Source: Microglena sp. YARC (Eukaryota; Chlorophyta; Chlorophyceae; Chlamydomonadales; Chlamydomonadaceae). Taken from it: 64,000 bases of DNA. Location of the stretch: NCBI GenBank assembly GCA_022414725.1, contig CM039464.1, forward strand, positions 12,760,968 to 12,824,967, written 5' to 3'. The translations under genes were made by a program, and so were the position numbers. This document shows positions 33,334 to 43,680 of this stretch, piece by piece. Within the stretch, counting starts at the first letter, position 1. The number at the start of each line of letters is the position of its first letter. The notes beneath the pieces were generated by a model. That model had not been told where the DNA came from. It made no database searches and saw only the letters and a program-made list of their open reading frames with translations.

Positions 33334-35589
33334 ACCCCCAGACTGCAGGCCTTCCACGGTGGTGATACCCCACCTCTGGGGTGCATTGGTCTCCCCCACG
33401 TCCTTCCCCTTCAGCTTCCCATCCACCACGTACTCCTTTCCCATATGCCCCTGCACCCATGTGAGCACACTGTCCATGTGGGGGGTTGCCACCCCGGCGA
33501 TGTCAGCAACACCCTTGTAGATGCACAGCCCAAAGGGGATGTCCTCGGTGAAGTACCTGTTCTGGAAGTCTGGTTCCCACCCCTGGCCACCCTCGATCTG
33601 TTTGAAGGGGCAACGAAAGCCTTTATATGCTGCGTTACCGGCGAAGAAGGATTTGAGGTCAGTTGCCTGAGCGTCCTCGTACACAAACTTGGCCAGAAAG
33701 TCGAAGATGTGTGGGACGTCAACCTCCATGCCGGATTTCTGCAGGGCCGCACTGATCTGGATGAGCTCCTTGTTGACTACGTCCATCATCTCTGCACTGA
33801 AGTCATCCATATTCTCATAGAACAGTGGGTTCTCGGGGAAGGACTTCCCCGGGGTCCAGGGGTCTCTGCCCTTGGGGTTGCAGAGGGCGTAGAGCCTCTG
33901 GGGATGGATGATGGCGTTGATGGGGTAGAGCGTGGTGCTGAGAAAGTGGCCGCAGGATTCTGAGTACCCGAAGAGCTGCTCGCAGATGGATATTGCGTCG
34001 GCTGACTTGGTGGCAGGGATGGTTCCCACCCGGTAGTGGCGTTTGAATTCTTGCACTGCGACCTTCTTCCCAAACTCGGTGATGCGGCAGTTGAAGGGCA
34101 TGGGCATGATGGCAAAGAACACGACCTGGTCAACCAGATCCCCCAACACGTCTCGAGCAATCCAGTCGAAGCCACCCTGACCGGGGGTTACGCCGATGTA
34201 CATACCAGCCTTGAGGTGGGGCTTCAGTTCCTCCAAGACTGGGCGGTATGCGAAGGAAGGCAAGGGCATGATGATCACGTTGCACTCAGGGACGACATCA
34301 GCGGCAGACTTGGACACCTTATCTGGGCGCCCAGTCACCAACCCGCCAGGGCTGTTGTGGTGGTCGAAGTTGGCCTCCATATGGCCTTGAGCATCGAGTC
34401 CAGCGTTAATCCGGTCAGCCTCATCGCCATAGGTCGCCTGGATTAGCCAAGAGCAGGGTAGTTTTTAACACAAGTTTTGAAGTCTCTTGAACAATTATTT
34501 GTTTTGAAGTCTTTTGAACAGCCATTTGTTTTTAGGTATTTTGAACAACCATTTGATCATATTCTGTATGTGTGTTACAATGTTGATACGAGCACCTTGG
34601 GTGCATACCAGCTTTGTTCACTCTGCATGTTGCACTGCCTTATCTTGCCTGCCACCTGCCACCTATATGTATGTTACAGTGGCCTGAAGTCCTTGGTTGG
34701 CTCTGCTTGCATTTGCATGTGCAATGGCATTTGCATGGTGCTTCGGCATCAACCCGAGGACGAGTAGGGCACTATCTATCAGGCCGTTTCCTGCTTGTGA
34801 GCCGGTACCCTACGCCTGCAGACAACACAACCAGGCCTGATTGATACACCATGGGCGCATACCTGCTTTGTCCATTCTGCTCGTTGCACTGCCTTATCTT
34901 GCTTGCAAACTGACAACTAAATGGATGTAATAGTCTTGCTTTTGCCCTGCAAGTGCACTGTACATTCAACCTAGGGACACATGGGACACTGTTGGTAAGA
35001 CTGGTGTCTGCTGCATTAGCCGGTACCCTCTGTGCAGCAGGCGACTTAGGCAAGGTATTACCAACACCCAATGCAGCCAAACCTAACGCATCCTAGTGCA
35101 CGTGCAAGCTGGTGCAATCACCTGTTCAGAAGTGCTGTACTATTTGGAAGTAGCCCAGCGGCTGCCTTATAGAGTTGCCTAGAAGCTGCTAAGGAAAGCC
35201 TAAAAGAAAAGCCTCGCACTCGCTGATCAGGTCAGGGTGGATGGATTGAGGGACTCGCCAGCGTCTCTGTATGTCACAGTCCAGGGTCAGCCAAACAGAT
35301 AAAGGGACTGGCCCAACAACAAGATTCAAGATCACCTCTAATAACCATGGAGGACTCACCAGCATGTGTGTACGATTCAGTCCAGGGGTAGCCAAACAGT
35401 TGAAAGGGACTAGTCCAACTTAGAACAATCAAGATCAATTCTAGAATACCAGGAATGACTTACAAGCATGTTGCAGGGGATTCCCTTGAAAGGGAACAGC
35501 GCGGCCATGGCGTGTGCTGCGTTACCACCGCCCACGATGCACACCTTCCTCAATTTGAAGGCTTCAGCCACGGCAGAAGGGTCTGGCAT
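33319..35589 (-). CDS. Opine dehydrogenase family NAD(P)-dependent oxidoreductase
   Basis: Two exons, 35464-35589 (42 codons) and 33319-34437 (372 codons plus stop), joined in phase 0 over a GTAAGT donor and CCAG acceptor, give a 414-residue protein, a normal length for the family. Residues 16-26 read VCIVGGGNAAH, a Rossmann dinucleotide site. VIIMPLPSFAYRPVL and GVTPGQGGFDWIAR follow in the N-terminal domain. The C-terminal octopine-dehydrogenase domain includes ATKSADAI, FLSTTLYPINAIIHP (His220, the likely catalytic His by analogy with scallop octopine dehydrogenase) and a tail ETNAPQRWGITTVEGL. Family members reduce the imine formed from an amino acid and a 2-oxo acid; the substrate here cannot be told. 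There is no clear signal peptide, so a cytosolic enzyme is likely. The start ATG follows TTCGTCGAAG. The 3' end lies in a tandem repeat. Confidence 0.88.
34438..35463 (-). other. Intron of the opine dehydrogenase gene
   Basis: A 1026-bp intron. At about 35190-35310 and 35330-35430 it holds two copies of a dispersed repeat ('cagtccaggggtagccaaac' with 'aagggactggcccaac'), related to 31736 and 62815. 34590-35000 holds two related blocks ('tgcactgccttatcttgc', 'gccggtaccct') about 250 bp apart. Confidence 0.65.
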
Positions 35590-36115
35590 CTTCGACGAAG
35601 ATCTATTTTAGTTGTCGCGTTGAGCTTCTAGATGATTTGCAAACTAGGCTTAGGCGCCTTGTTGATAACGCTATTTTCGCGGTGTTGATCTGGAAACGGG
35701 TAAGAGCGTTGGAAGCTCCAGCTGCGCCTGTATATGAGGATGTTCGATTGGAAGGCTGGCGGCAGAAGGAAACGCCGCTAGCAGTTGCGAATATTGCAAC
35801 GGACAGAGATGCTTGCTGTTTAAGGAAATGGTGGTTGGCGAATTGATCAGGGTAGCCAACGCATTAATTGCAGGGTAGCCAATGCATTAATTGCAGATCG
35901 CATGCATGTGTGGAATGAAACGCATCAAAGCCGAAGTAGTTTGTCTCGGAACGGTCAATGCCCTGGTCAATGCTGTACACGTCATCACGTTCGGTTGAAG
36001 AAAACGTAAGCAACTGCTTCGCATGTACCATGTTTCGGAAAGGGTTCCAGCACGATTTTCGGGGTGGAAATAATTTGGGTATGCACGGGTTTGCATATTT
36101 GCATACGTCCAAATA
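35590..36115. other. 5' flank of the opine dehydrogenase gene
   Basis: Should hold the promoter and 5' UTR of the minus-strand gene. A plus-strand open stretch (35637-35846) encodes RLRRLVDNAIFAVLIWKRV and contains a GGTAAGAG donor-like site. It is protein-like but unsupported. A 19-bp phrase 'gccaacgcattaattgcag' is doubled near 35855-35895. Confidence 0.35.
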
Positions 36116-37372
36116 GGTAAATAGTAGGGTGCCCTAAGGGTGTGTTCCCACAGGTTCGCCCGAAGGACTTCGGGATTCTCCGGGGAGTTTCGGTTAGGTT
36201 CAGTTGAGCTGACAGGTCAACTGCTGGACCCCAATCCACGGGAAGCCCAGAAAGCGACAGAGCAACAGAGAGAGCCGCTGTGAAGTAAAAGCTGAAGTTG
36301 TCACAACGCAAACAATGACATGCCTTGTCGATTTTGTGTGTCGACCCTGCGGAGATTCTCCTGGGATGCTGATGTGGACTCCGGGAAGACTCCAAAATCT
36401 CCAGGGGTGGGCGGCATGTTCCCCCGAAACTTTTCACCTGGAAAGCCAGGGGAAAGTCGTTAATCGTCCGTTTTGTACGACATTTTTCGTAAATATTTCG
36501 AAATATTCAAAAATACCCAGGGGTAAAGATTCGACGACCTGCCGCGAAGATTTGCCGACCTGGAACTCCGGGGAGACTTCGGGGAGACTCCGGGGAACCC
36601 CTGCCCCCAGAGGGGAGGGGTGACACGAGGTGGGGGGGCTACGAATTATACCTGGACTCGGCATGATAGGGTTTCAAATCCCTGAAAGGGCAACCCTCTG
36701 CTTAGGGTGTGTTTCCACAGGACTTTTTGGCCTTCCCGTGGATTAGGTTCCAGGAGTCGACCTGGCAGCTCAACTGAACCCAACTGACAATCCCCGGAGA
36801 ATCCCGAAGTCCTTGATTCGCCCGAAGGACTTCGGGATTCTCCAGGGAGTTTCGGTTGGGTTCAGTTGAGCTGACAGGTCAACTGCTGGACCCCAATCCA
36901 CGGGAAGCCCAAGCGACAGAACAAAAGAGAGAGCCGCTGTGAAGTAAAAGCTGAAGTTATCACATCGCAAACAATGACGCGCCTTGTCGATTTTGTGTGT
37001 CGACCCTGCGGCGATTCTCCTAGGATGCTGATGTGGACTCCGGGAAATGCTGACGTGGACTCCGGGGAGACTCCAAAATCTCCAGGGGTGGGCGGCATGT
37101 TCCCCCGAAACTTTTCTCCTGGAATGTCGTTAAACGTCCGTTTTGTACTTTTAACCGTCCTTTTTCGTAAATATTTCGAAATATTCAAAAATACCCAGGG
37201 GTAAAGATTCGACGACCTGTCGCGAAGATTTGCCGACCTGGAACTCCGGGGATTCTCCGGGGAGACCCCGGGGAACCCCTGTGGAAACAAAATTGCCTAC
37301 CTGGCACCGGGGAGGGTTTACTTTTTGTTTCTGGGGACGCGAACATCTCTGTGGAAACACACCCTTAGAACC
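36116..37372. mobile_element. Inverted-repeat element(s) with TAAGGGTGTGTTTCCACAG ends
   Basis: Ends of the form CTAAGGGTGTGTTCCCACAG (about 36132) and its reverse complement CTGTGGAAACACACCCTTAG (about 37353-37372), with an internal end near 36705. Two direct ~480-bp copies (36145-36650 and 36820-37290) share 'ttgtcgattttgtgtgtcga', 'aatatttcgaaatattc' and 'gattcgacgacctg'. A partial copy lies at 40540-40740. The superfamily was not determined; no transposase was recognised. Confidence 0.55.
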
Positions 37373-38515
37373 TTCGGATGTCCGTGTAGTCAGACCGCAA
37401 TTTTTGTAGGATCAACCCGGATCAACCATCACTTGTGGGAAACTGCGCGAAGGGTGGACCTCGGAATCCCAATCCCCGCGGAGTCACCTCAGGCTACTAC
37501 GGTGTCCTCAGGTGAAATGACGTTAGACAAGCTGATCGCCGAGTTTTTTCTGCGATGCTCGAAACTGCTCGAAACTGTTTTTAACTCTCGAATGGGACCA
37601 CCGGCGCCTGAGATCTAGCTTGCAAAGGGGGGAGGGAAATCTGTCAGATTGTTTTGCCGTTCGGTTTCCATAGCCTGCTCTGAAGATACGCTGGAGGTCC
37701 CGGGCGATTGCGCTGCATGGACCCCGAGCTTGGAACGCCACTTGCTCATTCTGGCGTTGTTATGCCAAGCGCAGAGATTTGGATGCCCGGATATCTGTTC
37801 GCCGGGCTCTTGGCTGGGCCGGGGCTGAGTTACTAGTACCCACATGTCCCTCTGCCTCATTACCTGCCCCTGTCCAGACCTGCCTCCATGCTTCAGGGGC
37901 CTCTAGTTTGCTGCCTGGCCTTTCTTATCAACCCCTGTCCTTCCTACCTTCTGATATACCACCTAGTATCTTTCATATATATCACCAACTCAGCATGTTC
38001 ACCACTTCACCCCCTCCATGTCGAGGTGGCTCCGCTGTAGTCTGCCATCTTGGTTAGCGAAGAAAAAAGGCAGCAACTGAAAAATTGCAAATTAGCTAGT
38101 AAATTAAAAAAAGAACCCTTCGCTTAGATATGCTGCAACAAAAAGAGAAAAGAGAGCAGCCTCGAAGTTATTACCCTCAGCAAGGCCTTCTAAGGATGAG
38201 AGTATCGCCCCGCTGCCTCTAACCAGTGCAAGCCTTGGGGATTTTCCACTGCCTAGCAACTTGACGCCTGATGGGCCAAATGCTGTGCGAGGTAAGTCTC
38301 TGAACAATTTATTGGTGTCAAGTGGAAAGCAATGCGATGCAATGTGATCTTGCTATGATCGACAAAGACTGCAAGCTATTCCCACTGATGAGTATGCAAC
38401 ACCAGCATAGCAAACATATGTCAGAGGTTGGATATATCTGATGAACTATACATGAGGTTTGAAATGGTTGGTGAAATAATACACATGAGATTGGAAGTAC
38501 GTATTGAGCTATACC
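37373..38515. other. No confident gene
   Basis: A minus-strand frame 37620-37757 encodes MSKWRSKLGVHAAQSP and continues to NLTDFPPPFAS, a 44-residue ORF with no family. The rest shows no repeats longer than short phrases. Confidence 0.3.
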
Positions 38516-38662
38516 ATGTGTTTAAACTGCCCATACGATGGCACAGTCTCCAGGGACGGAAGCAGGGCCTGTCGCCTGTGTTACAAGTGTTGTAACCAGG
38601 CGCGCAAGGACGCTGTTGGCTACACGTGCACGGCCCACAAGGGAGCTGCACGGAAGTGCTAG
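38516..38662 (+). CDS. Small Cys-rich protein or transposon fragment
   Basis: A 48-codon ORF starting MCLNCPYDGTVSRDGS, continuing RACRLCYKCCNQARKDA and ending HKGAARKC. It has eight Cys residues with CxxC pairs (CLNC, CRLC, CYKC) plus a late C and H, consistent with zinc binding. No upstream exon, promoter or family was recognised. It may be the C-terminal zinc-binding end of a larger or transposon-encoded protein. Confidence 0.35.
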   Translation: MCLNCPYDGTVSRDGSRACRLCYKCCNQARKDAVGYTCTAHKGAARKC

Positions 38663-39807
38663 GTGATGATGGTTGTGGTGATGAACTGATGATGATCAAG
38701 GTATGGTGATGGTGGGGTTCAGGGTACTTCAAGCCCTTTTGAAAATATGTTTGACTTTACAATACTCCGATATGCTGGCATGTGCCAAGTCGGCTGCTAG
38801 CAAGGCCACTCAAAATGTGGTGCTCGCTAACTAGCTTCAGGTTCTGCCAAAAGAAAGGAAGGGGGAAGCTGCCTAGAAGCTGCAACGTGTGGCCCCAAAA
38901 ATAAATTGTGTTTACATCACGGACATGTGATGAGATGGCACATGTCGATGCGATCATTTGCGATAGAACGTGTCCCAAAATGAGTCTCCTTATTGCATCC
39001 ATTGACATCTTTCAAGACCTGGTGGTGGCACTGGTTACAAGCTATGGTAGACTGGATTTACCACACATTTCAGTATGTGCGGGATTAGGGGACTAGTTCT
39101 GAAAACACCTGGAAACATGAAATTTATCTCTAAAATATGAGATACGTGTAGGTGGCCCTCTGGAATATGAGTATTTTGCCCAAGCACAAGCGCGATGACG
39201 CACCTTCCTAATTGAAGTACCAAAGTGATGATAATGGCATTGTTTTTGTGTGCATATCCGTTTGATTAACAGCTTTTCAATTTAAATCCCGGACAAACTA
39301 AGTCAGCACCAGGAAACAAAATAAACTAAATCACCAACGAAGCAAGTGATCCATAATAATGGGGAGAGAACAATGCCTCATTTGGTCTAAAACAATTGTG
39401 TAACCACTACCCCCTTTCTCTTTTCCCCCCTCCTTGCCTTGATTGAGTCCTCGCTTGCCACCCTGATTTGAGATCCCCTCCAACTGTGAGACAGCTAGCT
39501 GCCGGAATCACTGAGTGAATGGGTTGGGGAGGGGGGGGGGGGGGGGGGGGGTACAAGAAGCAAGCCAGGCCCATATCTGGCAATGAGCCTCAGCCCTGCC
39601 TTGGTGAGGCTGCCTCGTCAACCAGGGAAACCCACCCACCCAGGCGCGAACCTGTGACGAAATGGCGCTATCTAACCAACACAAATCAAATGAGGGGCGC
39701 ATGCAGCTCCTGTCTACAGCCTACGCAGTATTTGCGCAACGGCAAGTAACGACGCGAAGCACCATGAGCCGATACGCGTTGGCTGGCCACTTTCATACCG
39801 AAACCTA
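38663..39807. other. No gene seen; possible lone hAT end
   Basis: CAGGGTACTTCAAGCCC at about 38719 matches the left end of the hAT element at 46334 (CAGGGTACTTCAAACGG), but no partner end was found downstream. A G-run of over 20 lies at about 39530-39551. Confidence 0.35.
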
Positions 39808-39945
39808 CAGCTTGTTTCCAACCAGTTAAGGGTCCGGTTAATCGTCGGTCAAATTCGTTATTTTCGATGCTAACCGGTGTTTGGTCGGAAACACAAAAAG
39901 TTGAGATCCGGTTAAAGACCAACCGTCCCGGTTAGTGCAACAGCG

Positions 39946-39976
<31 letters not shown>

Positions 39977-40430
39977 CCGTTAAAGAAAGTTAAGGGGTGG
40001 TTGAATTCGGTTATTGAATTAGATCTGGTGACGTCACGAAGTTGGCGCGCGCCTCTTAAAAATCACGCTTCTTAGGAGTCCCGCATCCTTTCTTTCTTTC
40101 TCGGACACTCATCATCGATAGCACAGTTTCACCAAAATGGATTCGCAGCAGCAGGGCACCGTCCCTGCCACGCAATTATGGACTGATCATTCTAAGGCAA
40201 CCAGCAGCGGCAAGAAGCGGAATACACGCTGAAATCAGCGTTTGAATCGCGAGGAAGTGCTACAGAGCGCATTTGCCACGTTGACCCATTTTGAACTGAC
40301 CTGGTCAGATGCAAAAGGCTGCGTAACTGGTGGAATGTTTCCAACCAGTTAAGGGTCCGGTTAGAGGTCGAGTCTGAACCCTCCAAAACACAATCCCTAA
40401 CCGGACCCTTAACTGGTTGGAAACAAGCTG
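39808..40430. mobile_element. Element with 32-bp terminal inverted repeats
   Basis: Ends CAGCTTGTTTCCAACCAGTT and its reverse complement at the right, continuing to 'aagggtccggtta' on both sides. CTA lies directly outside each end, which suggests a 3-bp target duplication. An extra internal copy of the end lies at about 40333-40365. It encloses a poly-C run (39946-39975) and a short ORF starting MDSQQQGTVPATQLW that stops after 31 codons, perhaps the start of a lost transposase. Confidence 0.7.
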
Positions 40431-41019
40431 CTAGGAGGATCAGAAGGCCGGGAAATGAGTTTCTGGGGGGGAGCAAGTCGAAAGCGACGAAGTTTTGTTT
40501 GCAAGCTCGGAAAATTGAAGCTCGCGAGAAGCTGTTCCGACAGGTACCTCACCCTTCGAAACCCTATCATGCCGAGTCCAGGTCTAATTCGTAGGCCCCC
40601 CACCTCGTGTCACCCCTCCCCTCTGCCTGCCCCTGTGGAAACAAAATTGCCGACCTGGCACCGGGGAGGGTTTACTTTTTGTTTCCGGGGACGCGAAAAT
40701 CTCTGTGGAAACCAGAGAATCTCTGGTGGAAACACATCCTAAGGGCCCCTGCAGTGGTCGGCCCAAGGGTTGAACTGAGCGAAGACAGGCGGGCAGGCAG
40801 TTCGCAGAACCTAGGCAAGGGCAGCCATGTCGCAATCGGGAAGGGCAGGGGAGTCGAAGGTCGCAAGACGCAGGACGAAAAAAATAGACGCCAGATTGGG
40901 CTTCTAGGAATTCGACGTTTATGCCCTTCAATCATTCAGCGCTTGCATCTAAGTCGGACCTAAGGACTTCATACCAGCAACTTTCACGCCGACGGCAACA
41001 GTCACGGGTTGGGTGTTTT

Positions 41020-41475
41020 GTTTGACCAGCTTCGCACAGATTCGACGGACCGAATCAAACTGAATTCCTTACCATTCCAACGGACTGTTCGCCCATCTCA
41101 GGCTTTATGTTCAACCGTTCTAACAGGCAATATAACTATCAATCTCAATCGCCAACCGTTTTTACGACCAATTTCTACGATTTACGACCAATTTCTACGA
41201 TGTCGGTTAATTTCGACCAATATCTCAGTTCCTATTACATACGGGCCGACCAACTAGTTGGTCGGCCCGTAGGAGCTGACCTTTGCGATAGGAACTAAGA
41301 AATTGGTCGAAATGTTGGTTAATTAACCGACATCGTAGAAATTGGTTAAATTCCAGAAAAAGCGGTTGGCAAATGCGATTGTTGAATTTAATGCCTGTTA
41401 GAACGGTTGAACAATGAGCCGGATATGGGCGAACAGTCGGTTGGAACAGTCGGGAAGTCAGTTCAGGCTGCTTCG
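41020..41475. repeat. Long foldback palindrome
   Basis: Two arms of about 200 bp, imperfectly complementary, meet at a perfect 30-bp palindrome (41241-41270, arm ACGGGCCGACCAACT). Landmarks in both arms are GAACGGTTGAACA, TGGGCGAACAGTC, 'aaattggtcg' and 'gacatcgtagaaattgg'. A third copy of the arm, in the orientation of the right arm, lies at 42685-42850. The centre contains GGTCGGCCC, the same core as the ends of the surrounding element, so the palindrome may have formed by end-to-end joining. Confidence 0.75.
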
Positions 41476-43005
41476 ATAGAAATTTGATAACTTTCCAGAA
41501 AAAGCGATTAATTACAGGGTTTTTCTTTTCGTTTTTGAGCCCCCCCCCCTCCCATAGCTATACTGGTTCCGGAGCCATCTGGACCTGGCAGATTCCTAGC
41601 TACTTATCGCTATTTCCATTTGGCCTCATTTTGGTGTGTGTGTGTGTGTGGGGTGGGGGGGGGGGGGGGGGGGGTCAGAGCCCGGGGTCAGGGTCGAACC
41701 GACGCCGGGACCTCCTCGGCTCCTCCAGTCCTCCTCACGTTTCCTGTCAGGTTCGCCCGAAGTGAGAATGGAAAATGCAAGGGGAAACAGCAGCGGGGGA
41801 GCATGTTGGGCGCAGCATCTCGCGACTGAGCGGACCCCCACACCCACTCATCAACCCAACAGTAGGTCGGCTCCTTCAAAACAAGCCGCAGGAATAAATG
41901 CGATGCCCATCAGCTATGCCCGCGCTGGACTGAAAGGGTTGGAGGAAACAGGTGGGAGCAGCTGTCATGACGTACGAAATTGTCAGGCGTTAATGCCGAA
42001 AGCGAGCAGAAGGGAACGCATCCTCGCCCAGTGCAAAGCATTGGCTGACATTGGCTCGCCCAGTCAGAGCTTTATTCATGTTGCGAGTGAAAAAATGGGC
42101 GTCAAGCATTCAATTCAACTGCAGCAGTTGTAAGAGTCGTGGAGGAAAAGCTTCAGAATGAGCGCTCATAAGCGACTGATGTTTGGCCAAGACTATGATT
42201 TCCGGGATGGAAAAGCAGTCCGCGGGCGAGGAAGAATGATAGCGCAGGAGGAGGAGAAGAGATTGGGCCTCAACGGATTTGTTTGGCCACGACCGTGTTT
42301 AGGGGGAGCAACTACACTGATCATCCGAGTGGATACGGATGTGTTATCCGATAAATGCCGGGATTGACAATTAAAGTGCAGGGACGGGTAGGGAAGCAAA
42401 ATTGAATGGACGTCGAAGCGACCCCTCGCCTTTGGCCTGTTGTGTAACGGTCGTGTCAGGGTTTCTAGGTTCTAGTATTAGCGGTTGGAACTTGGAATGT
42501 TCCAGGCAGGTGACTGCCCAGCCCAGGGGCCCCAGCCCCCAGGCCCCTGGATTCCCTGGCTGAGTCTGGGCTGGCCAGATCTAGGTGCATCGCTCAAACC
42601 GCTTTCATCGCTAGGCCAATCTCGAAAGCGATGGGTTTCATCGCTAATAGCGACACATCGCTCAAAAGAAAAACCCTAGTTAATTAGCGAAACGCGCGAG
42701 AAGTAGGTTGGGATGTTCGAAATCACAGAGAATCGGTTGGCGAATGCGACTCTTAGTTATAATGCCTGTTGTAACGGTTGGAATTCATCTTGGAGATGGG
42801 CGAACAGTCGTTTTGAATGGTCAGGAAGTCAGTTGGATTGGATCCGTCAGGGTGCGAAGATGGTAAACCAATATAACCAACACTTGACTATTGCCGTCGC
42901 CATGCGAGGAGAGCCAACGGCATTTCGGCCAAGCAAGACGGAAGCCATTGGCAGAATTGGCATCGTCAAGCAAAACGGGCTCTATCGTCGCGTCTAACTG
43001 ACATT

Positions 43006-43112
<107 letters not shown>

Positions 43113-43187
43113 CGTCAATCAATAATGTACACAACGTACAAACACTTCAACGGACACACCCTTGGGCCGACCTACCACCCCTTAGGG

Positions 43188-43609
43188 CACCCTACTATTT
43201 GGTTCACGCCCCACCCCCCCCACCCTTGCTCAGAAAATCTGGAAAAGTGCTCAATAAATCGCATGTAATTATGTCGTATACATCATATACTCAGAATAAA
43301 TGGATCGGCTTCTATCATATTGCCGTAGAGGATAGACCTCTTGACAGATCCTGTATTTCCCCCAGATTTAAAAGTTGTAAACTCTAAAAAAACAAGACTA
43401 CCACCAGTTTACAGCTCGCTCGCATTCATGCCAGCACCCACCCACCCAGGCTAGATATAGGCCCCCCCCATCCAGATCTGGAAGCTCTTACCCTGGGTTC
43501 GAAGTGACTAGGAGATGGGAGCAGTCAAAGCCCATAAAATAGTGGTTTAGTTCGGGAGTATAAAACAAAGGGGGGGGACACCTATCCCTAAAAAAACTGA
43601 GGGGGGCTG

Positions 43610-43654
<45 letters not shown>

Positions 43655-43670
43655 TTTAAATCGAAATACG
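43188..43670. other. No gene seen; 44-bp poly-C run
   Basis: Includes an unbroken run of 44 C at 43611-43654. No coding or repeat structure was otherwise recognised. Confidence 0.6.
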
Positions 43671-43680
43671 TATCACGGAC

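Noticed and set aside
40584..40963. Overlapping plus- and minus-strand frames around 40.6-40.9 kb as genes
   Set aside because: They lie in a partial copy of the 36-37 kb element and in a transposon end. No conserved protein segment was seen.
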